Origin: Argentina anserina
Taxonomy: Eukaryota > Streptophyta > Magnoliopsida > Rosales > Rosaceae
DNA: 64,000 nucleotides
Assembly: GCF_933775445.1 (NCBI RefSeq)
Contig: NW_026089445.1
Coordinates: forward strand, 360,438-424,437
Direction: 5' to 3'
Below, piece by piece: positions 40,334 to 51,575 of the stretch. Position 1 is the first letter of the stretch. Each line of letters opens with the position of its first letter. Below the pieces are notes generated by a model. It was not told the DNA's origin. It did no database searches and was given only the letters and a program-made list of their open reading frames with translations. Both the position numbers and the translations under genes were made by a program.

Positions 40334-41424
40334 AAAGATACTCAGTTTGAAACAAACACACTCCCACACTTGCAAAACTCTCAAATACAATAGAAACTCG
40401 CATCAGAAAGCCTTACAGAAAGATACTCAAACGAGAAATGAAAAGATACACAATTGGAATAGTAAAGATACGCAAACGATGTAAAGATACACAATTGGAA
40501 TAGTAAAGATACGCAAACGATGTAAAGATACTCAGTTTTAAACAAACACACTCCCACACTTGCAAAACTCTCAAATTCAATAGAAACTCGCATCAGAAAG
40601 CCTTACAGAAAGATACTCAAACGAGAAATGAAAAGATACACAATTGGAATAGTAAACCGAACACACTCCCACACTTGCAAAACTCTCAAATACAATAGAA
40701 ACTCGCATCAGAAAGCCTTACAGATAGATACTCAAACGAGAAATGAAAAGATACACAATTGGAATAGCAAAGATACGCAAACGATGTAAAGATACACAAT
40801 TGGAATAGTAAAGATACGCAAATGATGTAAAGATACTCAGTTTGAAAGAAACACACTCCCACACTTGCAAAACTCTCAAATTCAATAGAAACTCGCATCA
40901 GAAAGCCTTACAGAAAGATACTCAAACGAGAAATGAAAAGATACACAATTGGAATAGTAAAGATACGCAAACGATGTAAAGATACTCAGTTTGAAAGAAA
41001 CACACTCCCACACTTGCAAAACTCTCAAATTCAATAGAAACTCGCATCAGAAAGCCTTACAGAAAGTTACTCAAACGGGAAATGAAAGGATACACAATTG
41101 GAATAGTAAAGATACGCAAACGATGTAAAGATACTCAGTTTAAAAGAAACACACTCCCACACTTGCAAAACTCTCAAATTCAATAGAAACTCGCATGAGA
41201 AAGCCTTACAGAAAGATACTCAAACGAGAAATGAAAAGATACACAATTGGAATAGTAAAGATACGCAAACGATGTAAAGATACTCAGTTTGAAAGAAACA
41301 CACTCCCACACTTGCAAAACTCTCAAATTCAATAGAAACTCGCATCAGAAAGCCTTACAGAAAGATACTCAAACGAGAAATGAAAAGATACACAATTGGA
41401 ATAGTAAAGATACGCAAACGATGT
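40334..41424 (+). repeat. HOR D copy, 1,091 bp, with 34 bp deletion
   Basis: It is 34 bp shorter than the 1,125 bp unit because of one junction at about 40656, where AATAGTAAACCGAACACAC replaces the end of a short arm and the start of a long arm. The AGTACAGATAC marker expected here is removed. CAGTTTTAAAC appears near 40533. Confidence 0.92.
40648..40668 (+). repeat. 34 bp deletion junction with filler, single copy
   Basis: AATAGT is followed by AAACCGA and then ACACACTCCC, which replaces 41 expected bases with 7. The ACCGA stretch is not found in that position in any other monomer I read, so it may be filler added during end joining. It has not been amplified. Confidence 0.88.
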
Positions 41425-42549
41425 AAAGATACTCAGTTTGAAACAAACACACTCCCACACTTGCAAAACTCTCAAATACAATAGAAACTCGCATCAGAAA
41501 GCCTTACAGAAAGATAGTCAAACGAGAAATGAAAAGATACACAATTGGAATAGTAAAGATACGCAAACGATGTAAAGATACACAATTGGAATAGTAAAGA
41601 TACGCAAACGATGTAAAGATACTCAGTTTGAAACAAACACACTCCCACACTTGCAAAACTCTCAAATTCAATAGAAACTCGCATCAGAAAGCCTTACAGA
41701 AAGATACTCAAACGAGAAATGAAAAGATACACAATTGGAATAGTAAAGATACGCAAACGATGTAAAGATACTCAGTTTTAAACAAACACACTCCCACACT
41801 TGCAAAACTCTCAAATACAATAGAAACTCGCATCAGAAAGCCTTACAGAAAGATACTCAAACGAGAGATGAAAAGATACACAATTGGAATAGCAAAGATA
41901 CGCAAACGATGTAAAGATACACAATTGGAATAGTAAAGATACGCAAATGATGTAAAGATACTCAGTTTGAAAGAAACACACTCCCAAACTTGCAAAACTC
42001 TCAAATTCAATAGAAACTCGCATCAGAAAGCCTTACAGAAAGATACTCAAACGAGAAATGAAAAGATACACAATTGGAATAGTAAAGATACGCAAACGAT
42101 GTAAAGATACTCAGTTTGAAAGAAACACACTCCCACACTTGCAAAACTCTCAAATTCAATAGAAACTCGCATCAGAAAGCCTTACAGAAAGATACTCAAA
42201 CGAGAAATGAAAAGATACACAATTGGAATAGTAAAGATACGCAAACGATGTAAAGATACTCAGTTTGAAAGAAACACACTCCCACACTTGCAAAACTCTC
42301 AAATTCAATAGAAACTCGCATCAGAAAGCCTTACAGAAAGATACTCAAACGAGAAATGAAAAGATACACAATTGGAATAGTAAAGATACGCAAACGATGT
42401 AAAGATACTCAGTTTGAAAGAAACACACTCCCACACTTGCAAAACTCTCAAATTCAATAGAAACTCGCATCAGAAAGCCTTACAGAAAGATACTGAAACG
42501 AGAAATGAAAAGATACACAATTGGAATAGAAAAGATACGCAAACGATAT
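41425..42549 (+). repeat. HOR D copy, 1,125 bp, last of the domain
   Basis: It keeps the exact 1,125 bp length, but its last short arm ends in ACGATAT and so hands over directly to the domain E anchor at 42550. CAGTTTTAAAC near 41773 replaces CAGTTTGAAAC, and the AGTACAGATAC and CGCGAAATG markers are gone. ACGAGAGATG near 41863 and TCCCAAACTTGC near 41984 are private. Confidence 0.9.
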
Positions 42550-42887
42550 AAAGATACTCAGTTTGAAAGAAACACACTCCCACACTTGCAAAACTCTCAA
42601 ATACAATAGAAACTCGCATCAGAAGCCTTACAGAAAGATACTCAAACGAGAAATGAAAACATACACAATTGGAATAGTAAAGATACGCAAACGATGTAAA
42701 GATACTCAGTTTGAAACAAACACACTCCCACACTTGCAAAACTCTCAAATTCAATAGATACTCGCATCCGAAAGCCTTACCGAAAGATACTCAAACGAGA
42801 AATGAAAAGATACACAATTGGAATAGTAAAGATACGCAAACGATGTAAAGATACACAATTGGAATAGTAAAGATACGCAAACGATGT
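42550..42887 (+). repeat. Domain E anchor monomer pair (reference copy)
   Basis: A 148 bp monomer (AGAAGCC, GAAAACATACAC) is followed by a 190 bp monomer with GAAACAAAC, TAGATACTCGCATCCG and TTACCGAAAG. This two-monomer string is the most distinctive landmark in the second half of the window and is almost unchanged in all eight full copies. An earlier isolated copy starts at 31673. Confidence 0.9.
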
Positions 42888-42995
42888 AAAGATACTCATT
42901 TTGAAAGAAACACACTCCCACACTTGCAAAACTCTCAAATACAATAGAAACTCGCATCAGAAAGCCTTACAGAAAGATACTCAAACGAGAAATGA

Positions 42996-43118
42996 AAAGA
43001 TACACAATTGCAATAGTAAAGATACGCAAACGATGTAAAGATACACAATTGGAATAGTAAAGATACGCAAACGATGTAAAGATACACAATTGGAATAGTA
43101 AAGATACGCAAACGATGT
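42996..43118 (+). repeat. Three-fold 41 bp block of domain E
   Basis: The first unit carries AATTGCAATAG and the other two are consensus. The fingerprint differs from that of domain C, so this three-fold block belongs to a different lineage. Equivalent blocks start at 44806, 45037, 55340, 55868, 57833, 58372, 60686, 62503 and 63031, some with AATTGGAATAG instead. Confidence 0.88.
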
Positions 43119-43615
43119 AAAGATACTCAGATTGAAAGAAACACACTCCCACACTTGCAAAACTCTCAAATACAATAGAAACTCGCATCAGAAGCCTTAC
43201 AGAAAGATACTCAAACGAGAAATGAAAAGATACACAATTGCAATAGTAAAGATACGCAAACGATGTAAAGATACACAATTGGAATAGTAAAGATACGCAA
43301 ACGATGTAAAGATACTCAGTTTGAAAGAAACACACTCCCACACTTGCAAAACTCTCAAATACAATAGAAACTCGCATCAGAAAGCCTTACAGAAAGATAC
43401 TCAAACGAGAAATGAAAAGATACAGAATTGCAATAGTAAAGATACGCAAACGATGTAAAGATACACAATTGGAATAGTAAAGATACGCAAACGATGTAAA
43501 GATACTCAGTTTGAAAGAAACACACTCCCACACTTGCAAAACTCTCAAATTCAATAGAAACTCGCATCAGAAAGCCTTACAGAAAGATACTCAAACGAGA
43601 AATGAAAAGATACAC

Positions 43616-43640
43616 AATTGGAATAGTGTTTGAAAGAAAC
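43616..43640 (+). repeat. 30 bp deletion junction of domain E (first copy)
   Basis: AATAGT is followed directly by GTTTGAAAG (or, with a GT overlap, by TTGAAAG), skipping the second half of a short arm and the first 11 bp of the long arm. Copies are at 45667, 58273 and 60587. A two-base GT at the breakpoint may have served as microhomology. Confidence 0.92.
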
Positions 43641-44401
43641 ACACTCCCACACTTGCAAAACTCTCAAATTCAATAGAAACTCGCATCAGAAAGCCTTACA
43701 GAAAGATACTCAAACGAGAAATGAAAAGATACACAATTGGAATAGTAAAGATACACAAACGATGTAAAGATACTCAGATTGAAAGAAACACACTCCCACA
43801 CTTGCAAAACTCTCAAATACAATAGAAACTCGCATCAGAAGCCTTACAGAAAGATACTCAAACGAGAAATGAAAAGATACACAATTGCAATAGTAAAGAT
43901 ACGCAAACGATGTAAAGATACACAATTGGAATAGTAAAGATACGCAAACGATGTAAAGATACTCAGTTTGAAAGAAACACACTCCCACACTTGCAAAACT
44001 CTCAAATACAATAGAAACTCGCATCAGAAAGCCTTACAGAAAGATACTCAAACGAGAAATGAAAAGATACACAATTGGAATAGTAAAGATACGCAAACGA
44101 TGTAAAGATACTCAGTTTGAAACAAACACACTCCCACACTTGCAAAACTCTCAAATTCAATAGAAACTCGCATCAGAAAGGCTTACAGAAAGATACTCAA
44201 ACGAGAAATGAAAAGATACACAATTGGAATAGTAAAGATACGCAAACGATGTAAAGATACTCAGTTTGAAAGAAACACACTCCCACACTTGCAAAACTCT
44301 CAAATTCAATAGAAACTCGCATCAGAAAGCCTTACAGAAAGATACTCAAACGAGAAATGAAAAGATACACAATTGGAATAGAAAAGATACGCAAACGATA
44401 T

Positions 44402-46334
44402 AAAGATACTCAGTTTGAAAGAAACACACTCCCACACTTGCAAAACTCTCAAATACAATAGAAACTCGCATCAGAAGCCTTACAGAAAGATACTCAAACG
44501 AGAAATGAAAACATACACAATTGGAATAGTAAAGATACGCAAACGATGTAAAGATACTCAGTTTGAAACAAACACACTCCCACACTTGCAAAACTCTCAA
44601 ATTCAATAGATACTCGCATCCGAAAGCCTTACCGAAAGATACTCAAACGAGAAATGAAAAGATACACAATTGGAATAGAAAAGATACGCAAACGATATAA
44701 AGATACTCAGTTTGAAAGAAACACACTCCCACACTTGCAAAACTCTCAAATACAATAGAAACTCGCATCAGAAGCCTTACAGAAAGATACTCAAACGAGA
44801 AATGAAAAGATACACAATTGCAATAGTAAAGATACGCAAACGATGTAAAGATACACAATTGGAATAGTAAAGATACGCAAACGATGTAAAGATACACAAT
44901 TGGAATAGTAAAGATACGCAAACGATGTAAAGATACTCAGTTTGAAAGAAACACACTCCCACACTTGCAAAACTCTCAAATACAATAGAAACTCGCATCA
45001 GAAAGCCTTACAGAAAGATACTCAAACGAGAAATGAAAAGATACACAATTGCAATAGTAAAGATACGCAAACGATGTAAAGATACACAATTGGAATAGTA
45101 AAGATACGCAAACGATGTAAAGATACACAATTGGAATAGTAAAGATACGCAAACGATGTAAAGATACTCAGATTGAAAGAAACACACTCCCACACTTGCA
45201 AAACTCTCAAATACAATAGAAACTCGCATCAGAAGCCTTACAGAAAGATACTCAAACGAGAAATGAAAAGATACACAATTGCAATAGTAAAGATACGCAA
45301 ACGATGTAAAGATACACAATTGGAATAGTAAAGATACGCAAACGATGTAAAGATACTCAGTTTGAAAGAAACACACTCCCACACTTGCAAAACTCTCAAA
45401 TACAATAGAAACTCGCATCAGAAAGCCTTACAGAAAGATACTCAAACGAGAAATGAAAAGATACACAATTGCAATAGTAAAGATACGCAAACGATGTAAA
45501 GATACACAATTGGAATAGTAAAGATACGCAAACGATGTAAAGATACTCAGTTTGAAAGAAACACACTCCCACACTTGCAAAACTCTCAAATTCAATAGAA
45601 ACTCGCATCAGAAAGCCTTACAGAAAGATACTCAAACGAGAAATGAAAAGATACACAATTGGAATAGTGTTTGAAAGAAACACACTCCCACACTTGCAAA
45701 ACTCTCAAATTCAATAGAAACTCGCATCAGAAAGCCTTACAGAAAGATACTCAAACGAGAAATGAAAAGATACACAATTGGAATAGTAAAGATACACAAA
45801 CGATGTAAAGATACTCAGATTGAAAGAAACACACTCCCACACTTGCAAAACTCTCAAATACAATAGAAACTCGCATCAGAAGCCTTACAGAAAGATACTC
45901 AAACGAGAAATGAAAAGATACACAATTGCAATAGTAAAGATACGCAAACGATGTAAAGATACACAATTGGAATAGTAAAGATACGCAAACGATGTAAAGA
46001 TACTCAGTTTGAAAGAAACACACTCCCACACTTGCAAAACTCTCAAATACAATAGAAACTCGCATCAGAAAGCCTTACAGAAAGATACTCTAACGAGAAA
46101 TGAAAAGATACACAATTGCAATAGTAAAGATACGCAAACGATGTAAAGATACACAATTGGAATAGTAAAGATACGCAAACGATGTAAAGATACTCAGTTT
46201 GAAAGAAACACACTCCCACACTTGCAAAACTCTCAAATTCAATAGAAACTCGCATCAGAAAGCCTTACAGAAAGATACTCAAACGAGAAATGAAAAGATA
46301 CACAATTGGAATAGAAAAGATACGCAAACGATAT
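44402..46334 (+). repeat. HOR E copy with an internal partial anchor
   Basis: A full anchor pair at 44402 is followed within 300 bp by a second ACGATATAAAG start at 44699. That one lacks the GAAAACATACAC continuation and runs into a three-fold block. It looks like a head-to-tail join of two HOR copies cut at different points. The 30 bp deletion junction lies at 45667. Confidence 0.83.
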
Positions 46335-49125
46335 AAAGATACTCAGTTTGAAAGAAACACACTCCCACACTTGCAAAACTCTCAAATACAATAGAAACTC
46401 GCATCAGAAGCCTTACAGAAAGATACTCAAACGAGAAATGAAAAGATACACAATTGGAATAGTAAAGATACGCAAACGATGTAAAGATACACAATTGGAA
46501 TAGTAAAGATACGCAAACGATGTAAAGATACTCAGTTTGAAAGAAACACACTCCCACACTTGCAAAACTCTCAAATTCAATAGAAACTCGCATCCGAAAG
46601 CCTTACAGAAAGATACTCAAACGAGAAATGAAAAGATACACAATTGGAATAGTAAAGATACGCAAACGATGTAAAGATACACAATTGGAATAGTAAACAT
46701 ACGGAAACGATGTAAAGATACTCAGTTTGAAAGAAACACACTCCCACACTTGCAAACTCTCAAATTCAATAGAAACTCGCATCAGAAAGCCTTACAGAAA
46801 GATACTCAAACGAGAAATGAAAAGATACTCAATTGGAATAGTAAAGATACGCAAACGATGTAAAGATACACAATTGGAATAGTAAAGATACGCAAACGAT
46901 GTAAAGATACACAATTGGAATAGTAAAGATACGCAAACGATGTAAAGATACTCAGTTTGAAAGAAACACACTCCCACACTTGCAAAACTCTCAAATTCAA
47001 TAGAAACTCGCATCCGAAAGCCTTACAGAAAGATACTCAAACGAGAAATGAAAAGATACACAATTGGAATAGTAAAGATACGCAAACGATGTAAAGATAC
47101 ACAATTGGAATAGTAAAGATACGCAAACGATGTAAAGATACTCAGTTTGAAAGAAACACACTCCCACACTTGCAAAACTCTCAAATACAATAGAAACTCG
47201 CATCAGAAAGCCTTACAGAAAGATACTCAAACGAGAAATGAAAAGATACACAATTGCAATAGTAAAGATACGCAAACGATGTAAAGATACACAATTGGAA
47301 TAGTAAAGATACGCAAACGATGTAAAGATACTCAGTTTGAAAGAAACACACTCCCACACTTGCAAAACTCTCAAATTCAATAGAAACTCGCATCAGAAAG
47401 CCTTACAGAAAGATACTCAAACGGGAAATGAAAAGATACACAATTAGAATAGTAAAGATACGCAAACGATGTAAAGATACTCAGATTGAAAGAAACACAC
47501 TCCCACACTTGCAAAACTCTCAAATACAATAGAAACTCGAATCAGAAGCCTTACAGAAAGATACTCAAACGAGAAATGAAAAGATACACAATTGGAATAG
47601 TAAAGATACACAAACGATGTAAAGATACTCAGTTTGAAACAAACACACTCCCACACTTGCAAAACTCTCAAATTCAATAGAAACTCGCATCCGAAAGCCT
47701 TACAGAAAGATACTCAAACGAGAAATGAAAAGATACACAATTGGAATAGTAAAGATACGCAAACGATGTAAAGATACTCAGTTTGAAACAAACACACTCC
47801 CACACTTGCAAAACTCTCAAATACAATAGAAACTCGCATCAGAAAGCCTTACAGAAAGATACTCAAACGAGAAATGAAAAGATACACAATTGGAATAGCA
47901 AAGATACGCAAACGATGTAAAGATACACAATTGGAATAGTAAAGATACGCAAACGATGTAAAGATACTCAGTTTGAAAGAAACACACTCCCACACTTGCA
48001 AAACTCTCAAATTCAATAGAAACTCGCATCAGAAAGCCTTACAGAAAGATACTCAAACGAGAAATGAAAAGATACACAATTGCAATAGTAAAGATACGCA
48101 AACGATGAAAAGATACACAATTGGAATAGTAAAGATACGCAAACGATGTAAAGATACTCAGTTTGAAACAAACACACTCCCACACTTGCAAAACTCTCAA
48201 ATTCAATAGAAACTCGCATCCGAAAGCCTTACAGAAAGATACTCAAACGAGAAATGAAAAGATACACAATTGGAATAGTAAAGATACGCAAACGATGTAA
48301 AGATACTCAGTTTGAAACAAACACACTCCCACACTTGCAAAACTCTCAAATACAATAGAAACTCGCATCAGAAAGCCTTACAGAAAGATACTCAAACGAG
48401 AAATGAAAAGATACACAATTGGAATAGCAAAGATACGCAAACGATGTAAAGATACACAATTGGAATAGTAAAGATACGCAAACTATGTAAAGATACTCAG
48501 TTTGAAAGAAACACACTCCCACACTTGCAAAACTCTCAAATTCAATAGAAACTCGCATCAGAAAGCCTTACAGAAAGATACTCAAACGAGAAATGAAAAG
48601 ATACACAATTGGAATAGTAAAGATACGCAAACGATGTAAAGATACTCAGTTTGAAAGAAACACACTCCCACACTTGCAAAACTCTCAAATTCAATAGAAA
48701 CTCGCATCAGAAAGCCTTACAGAAAGATACTCAAACGAGAAATGAAAAGATACACAATTGGAATAGTAAAGATACGCAAACGATGTAAAGATACTCAGTT
48801 TGAAACAAACACACTCCCACACTTGCAAAACTCTCAAATACAATAGAAACTCGCATCAGAAAGCCTTACAGAAAGATACTCAAACGAGAAATGAAAAGAT
48901 ACACAATTGGAATAGCAAAGATACGCAAACGATGTAAAGATACACAATTGGAATAGTAAAGATACGCAAACGATGTAAAGATACTCAGTTTGAAAGAAAC
49001 ACACTCCCACACTTGCAAAACTCTCAAATTCAATAGAAACTCGCATCAGAAAGCCTTACAGAAAGATACTCAAACGAGAAATGAAAAGATACACAATTGG
49101 AATAGAAAAGATACGCAAACGATAT
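46335..49125 (+). repeat. HOR E copy with a domain A-like module
   Basis: It starts at a partial anchor (46335). At about 46.58-47.0 kb it contains a module matching 6.0-6.43 kb of domain A at a constant 40,580 bp offset, including AACATACGGAAACG, GCAAACTCTC with one A missing, and TACTCAATTGG. The rest has AACTCGAATCAG near 47534, an ACGATGAAAAG short arm near 48105 and AATAGCAAAG monomers. Confidence 0.83.
46582..47013 (+). repeat. Domain A-like module embedded in domain E
   Basis: It comprises a 190 bp monomer with AACATACGGAAACG, then a monomer with the one-base deletion GCAAACTCTC and a three-fold short-arm block beginning TACTCAATTGG. The same string of variants occurs at 6002-6433, and again in domain E near 50.1-50.5 and 52.55-52.97 kb. 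It implies exchange or transposition of array segments between distant parts of the array. Confidence 0.86.
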
Positions 49126-51575
49126 AAAGATACTCAGTTTGAAAGAAACACACTCCCACACTTGCAAAACTCTCAAATACAATAGAAACTCGCATCAGAA
49201 GCCTTACAGAAAGATACTCAAACGAGAAATGAAAACATACACAATTGGAATAGTAAAGATACGCAAACGATGTAAAGATACTCAGTTTGAAACAAACACA
49301 CTCCCACACTTGCAAAACTCTCAAATTCAATAGATACTCGCATCCGAAAGCCTTACCGAAAGATACTCAAACGAGAAATGAAAAGATACACAATTGGAAT
49401 AGTAAAGATACGCAAACGATGTAAAGATACACAATTGGAATAGTAAAGATACGCAAACGATGTAAAGATACTCAGTTTGAAAGAAACACACTCCCACACT
49501 TGCAAAACTCTCAAATACAATAGAAACTCGCATCAGAAAGCCTTACAGAAAGATACTCAAACGAGAAATGAAAAGATACACAATTGCAATAGTAAAGATA
49601 CGCAAACGATGTAAAGATACACAATTGGAATAGTAAAGATACGCAAACGATGTAAAGATACTCAGATTAAAAGAAACACACTCCCACACTTGCAAAATCT
49701 CAAATACAATAGAAACTCGCATCAGAAGCCTTACAGAAAGATACTCAAACGAGAAATGAAAAGATACACAATTGCAATAGTAAAGATACGCAAACGATGT
49801 AAAGATACACAATTGGAATAGTAAAGATACGCAAACGATGTAAAGATACTCAGTTTGAAAGAAACACACTCCCACACTTGCAAAACTCTCAAATACAATA
49901 GAAACTCGCATCAGAAAGCCTTACAGAAAGATACTCAAACGAGAAATGAAAAGATACAGAATTGCAATAGTAAAGATACGCAAACGATGTAAAGATACAC
50001 AATTGGAATAGTAAAGATACGCAAACGATGTAAAGATACTCAGTTTGAAAGAAACACACTCCCACACTTGCAAAACTCTCAAATTCAATAGAAACTCGCA
50101 TCCGAAAGCCTTACAGAAAGATACTCAAACGAGAAATGAAAAGATACACAATTGGAATAGTAAAGATACGCAAACGATGTAAAGATACACAATTGGAATA
50201 GTAAACATACGGAAACGATGTAAAGATACTCAGTTTGAAAGAAACACACTCCCACACTTGCAAACTCTCAAATTCAATAGAAACTCGCATCTGAAAGCCT
50301 TACAGAAAGATACTCAAACGAGAAATGAAAAGATACTCAATTGGAATAGTAAAGATACGCAAACGATGTAAAGATACACAATTGGAATAGTAAAGATACG
50401 CAAACGATGTAAAGATACACAATTGGAATAGTAAAGATACGCAAACGATGTAAAGATACTCAGTTTGAAAGAAACACACTCCCACACTTGCAAAACTCTC
50501 AAATTCAATAGAAACTCGCATCCGAAAGCCTTACAGAAAGATACTCAAACGAGAAATGAAAAGATACACAATTGGAATAGTAAAGATACGCAAACGATGT
50601 AAAGATACTCAGTTTGAAAGAAACACACTCCCACACTTGCAAAACTCTCAAATACAATAGAAACTCGCATCAGAAAGCCTTACAGAAAGATACTCAAACG
50701 AGAAATGAAAAGATACACAATTGCAATAGTAAAGATACGCAAACGATGTAAAGATACACAATTGGAATAGTAAAGATACGCAAACGATGTAAAGATACTC
50801 AGTTTGAAAGAAACACACTCCCACACTTGCAAAACTCTCAAATTCAATAGAAACTCGCATCAGAAAGCCTTACAGAAAGATACTCAAACGGGAAATGAAA
50901 AGATACACAATTAGAATAGTAAAGATACGCAAACGATGTAAAGATACTCAGATTGAAAGAAACACACTCCCACACTTGCAAAACTCTCAAATACAATAGA
51001 AACTCGAATCAGAAGCCTTACAGAAAGATACTCAAACGAGAAATGAAAAGATACACAATTGGAATAGTAAAGATACACAAACGATGTAAAGATACTCAGT
51101 TTGAAACAAACACACTCCCACACTTGCAAAACTCTCAAATTCAATAGAAACTCGCATCCGAAAGCCTTACAGAAAGATACTCAAACGAGAAATGAAAAGA
51201 TACACAATTGGAATAGTAAAGATACGCAAACGATGTAAAGATACTCAGTTTGAAACAAACACACTCCCACACTTGCAAAACTCTCAAATACAATAGAAAC
51301 TCGCATCAGAAAGCCTTACAGAAAGATACTCAAACGAGAAATGAAAAGATACACAATTGGAATAGCAAAGATACGCAAACGATGTAAAGATACACAATTG
51401 GAATAGTAAAGATACGCAAACGATGTAAAGATACTCAGTTTGAAAGAAACACACTCCCACACTTGCAAAACTCTCAAATTCAATAGAAACTCGCATCAGA
51501 AAGCCTTACAGAAAGATACTCAAACGAGAAATGAAAAGATACACAATTGGAATAGAAAAGATACGCAAACGATAT
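49126..51575 (+). repeat. HOR E copy, 2,450 bp, 14 monomers
   Basis: Measured lengths are 148, 190, 190, 188, 190, 190, 230, 149, 190, 149, 148, 149, 190 and 149 bp. The 188 bp unit has GCAAAATCTC plus AGAAGCC. The 230 bp unit belongs to the domain A-like module. The next 2,450 bp repeat this order, making the clearest tandem pair in domain E. Confidence 0.93.

Larger units (their letters stand above)
31673..42549 (+). repeat. Domain D of the array
   Basis: It is built on a 7-monomer, 1,125 bp HOR with short-arm variants AATAGTACAGATAC, AATAGCAAAG and GCAAATGATG, and the long-arm variant CAAACGCGAAATG. Expanded copies are 1,464 bp (+190+149) and 1,572 bp (+3 x 149). The domain starts and ends at the same ACGATATAAAG anchor monomer found throughout domain E (31673 and 42550). 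Confidence 0.87.
42550..44401 (+). repeat. HOR E copy, 1,852 bp
   Basis: It contains a three-fold short-arm block at 42996, the 30 bp deletion junction AATAGTGTTTG at 43626, and an ACAGAATTGC variant near 43423. The part from 42967 to 44060 matches 45008 to 46100 at a 2,041 bp offset. Confidence 0.88.

Noticed and set aside
31673..42549. Domain D as a mobile element with terminal repeats
   Set aside because: The 10,877 bp bracket could look like long terminal repeats, but the interior is only monomers of the same satellite and has no coding capacity, primer site or polypurine tract. Array expansion within an HOR explains it better.
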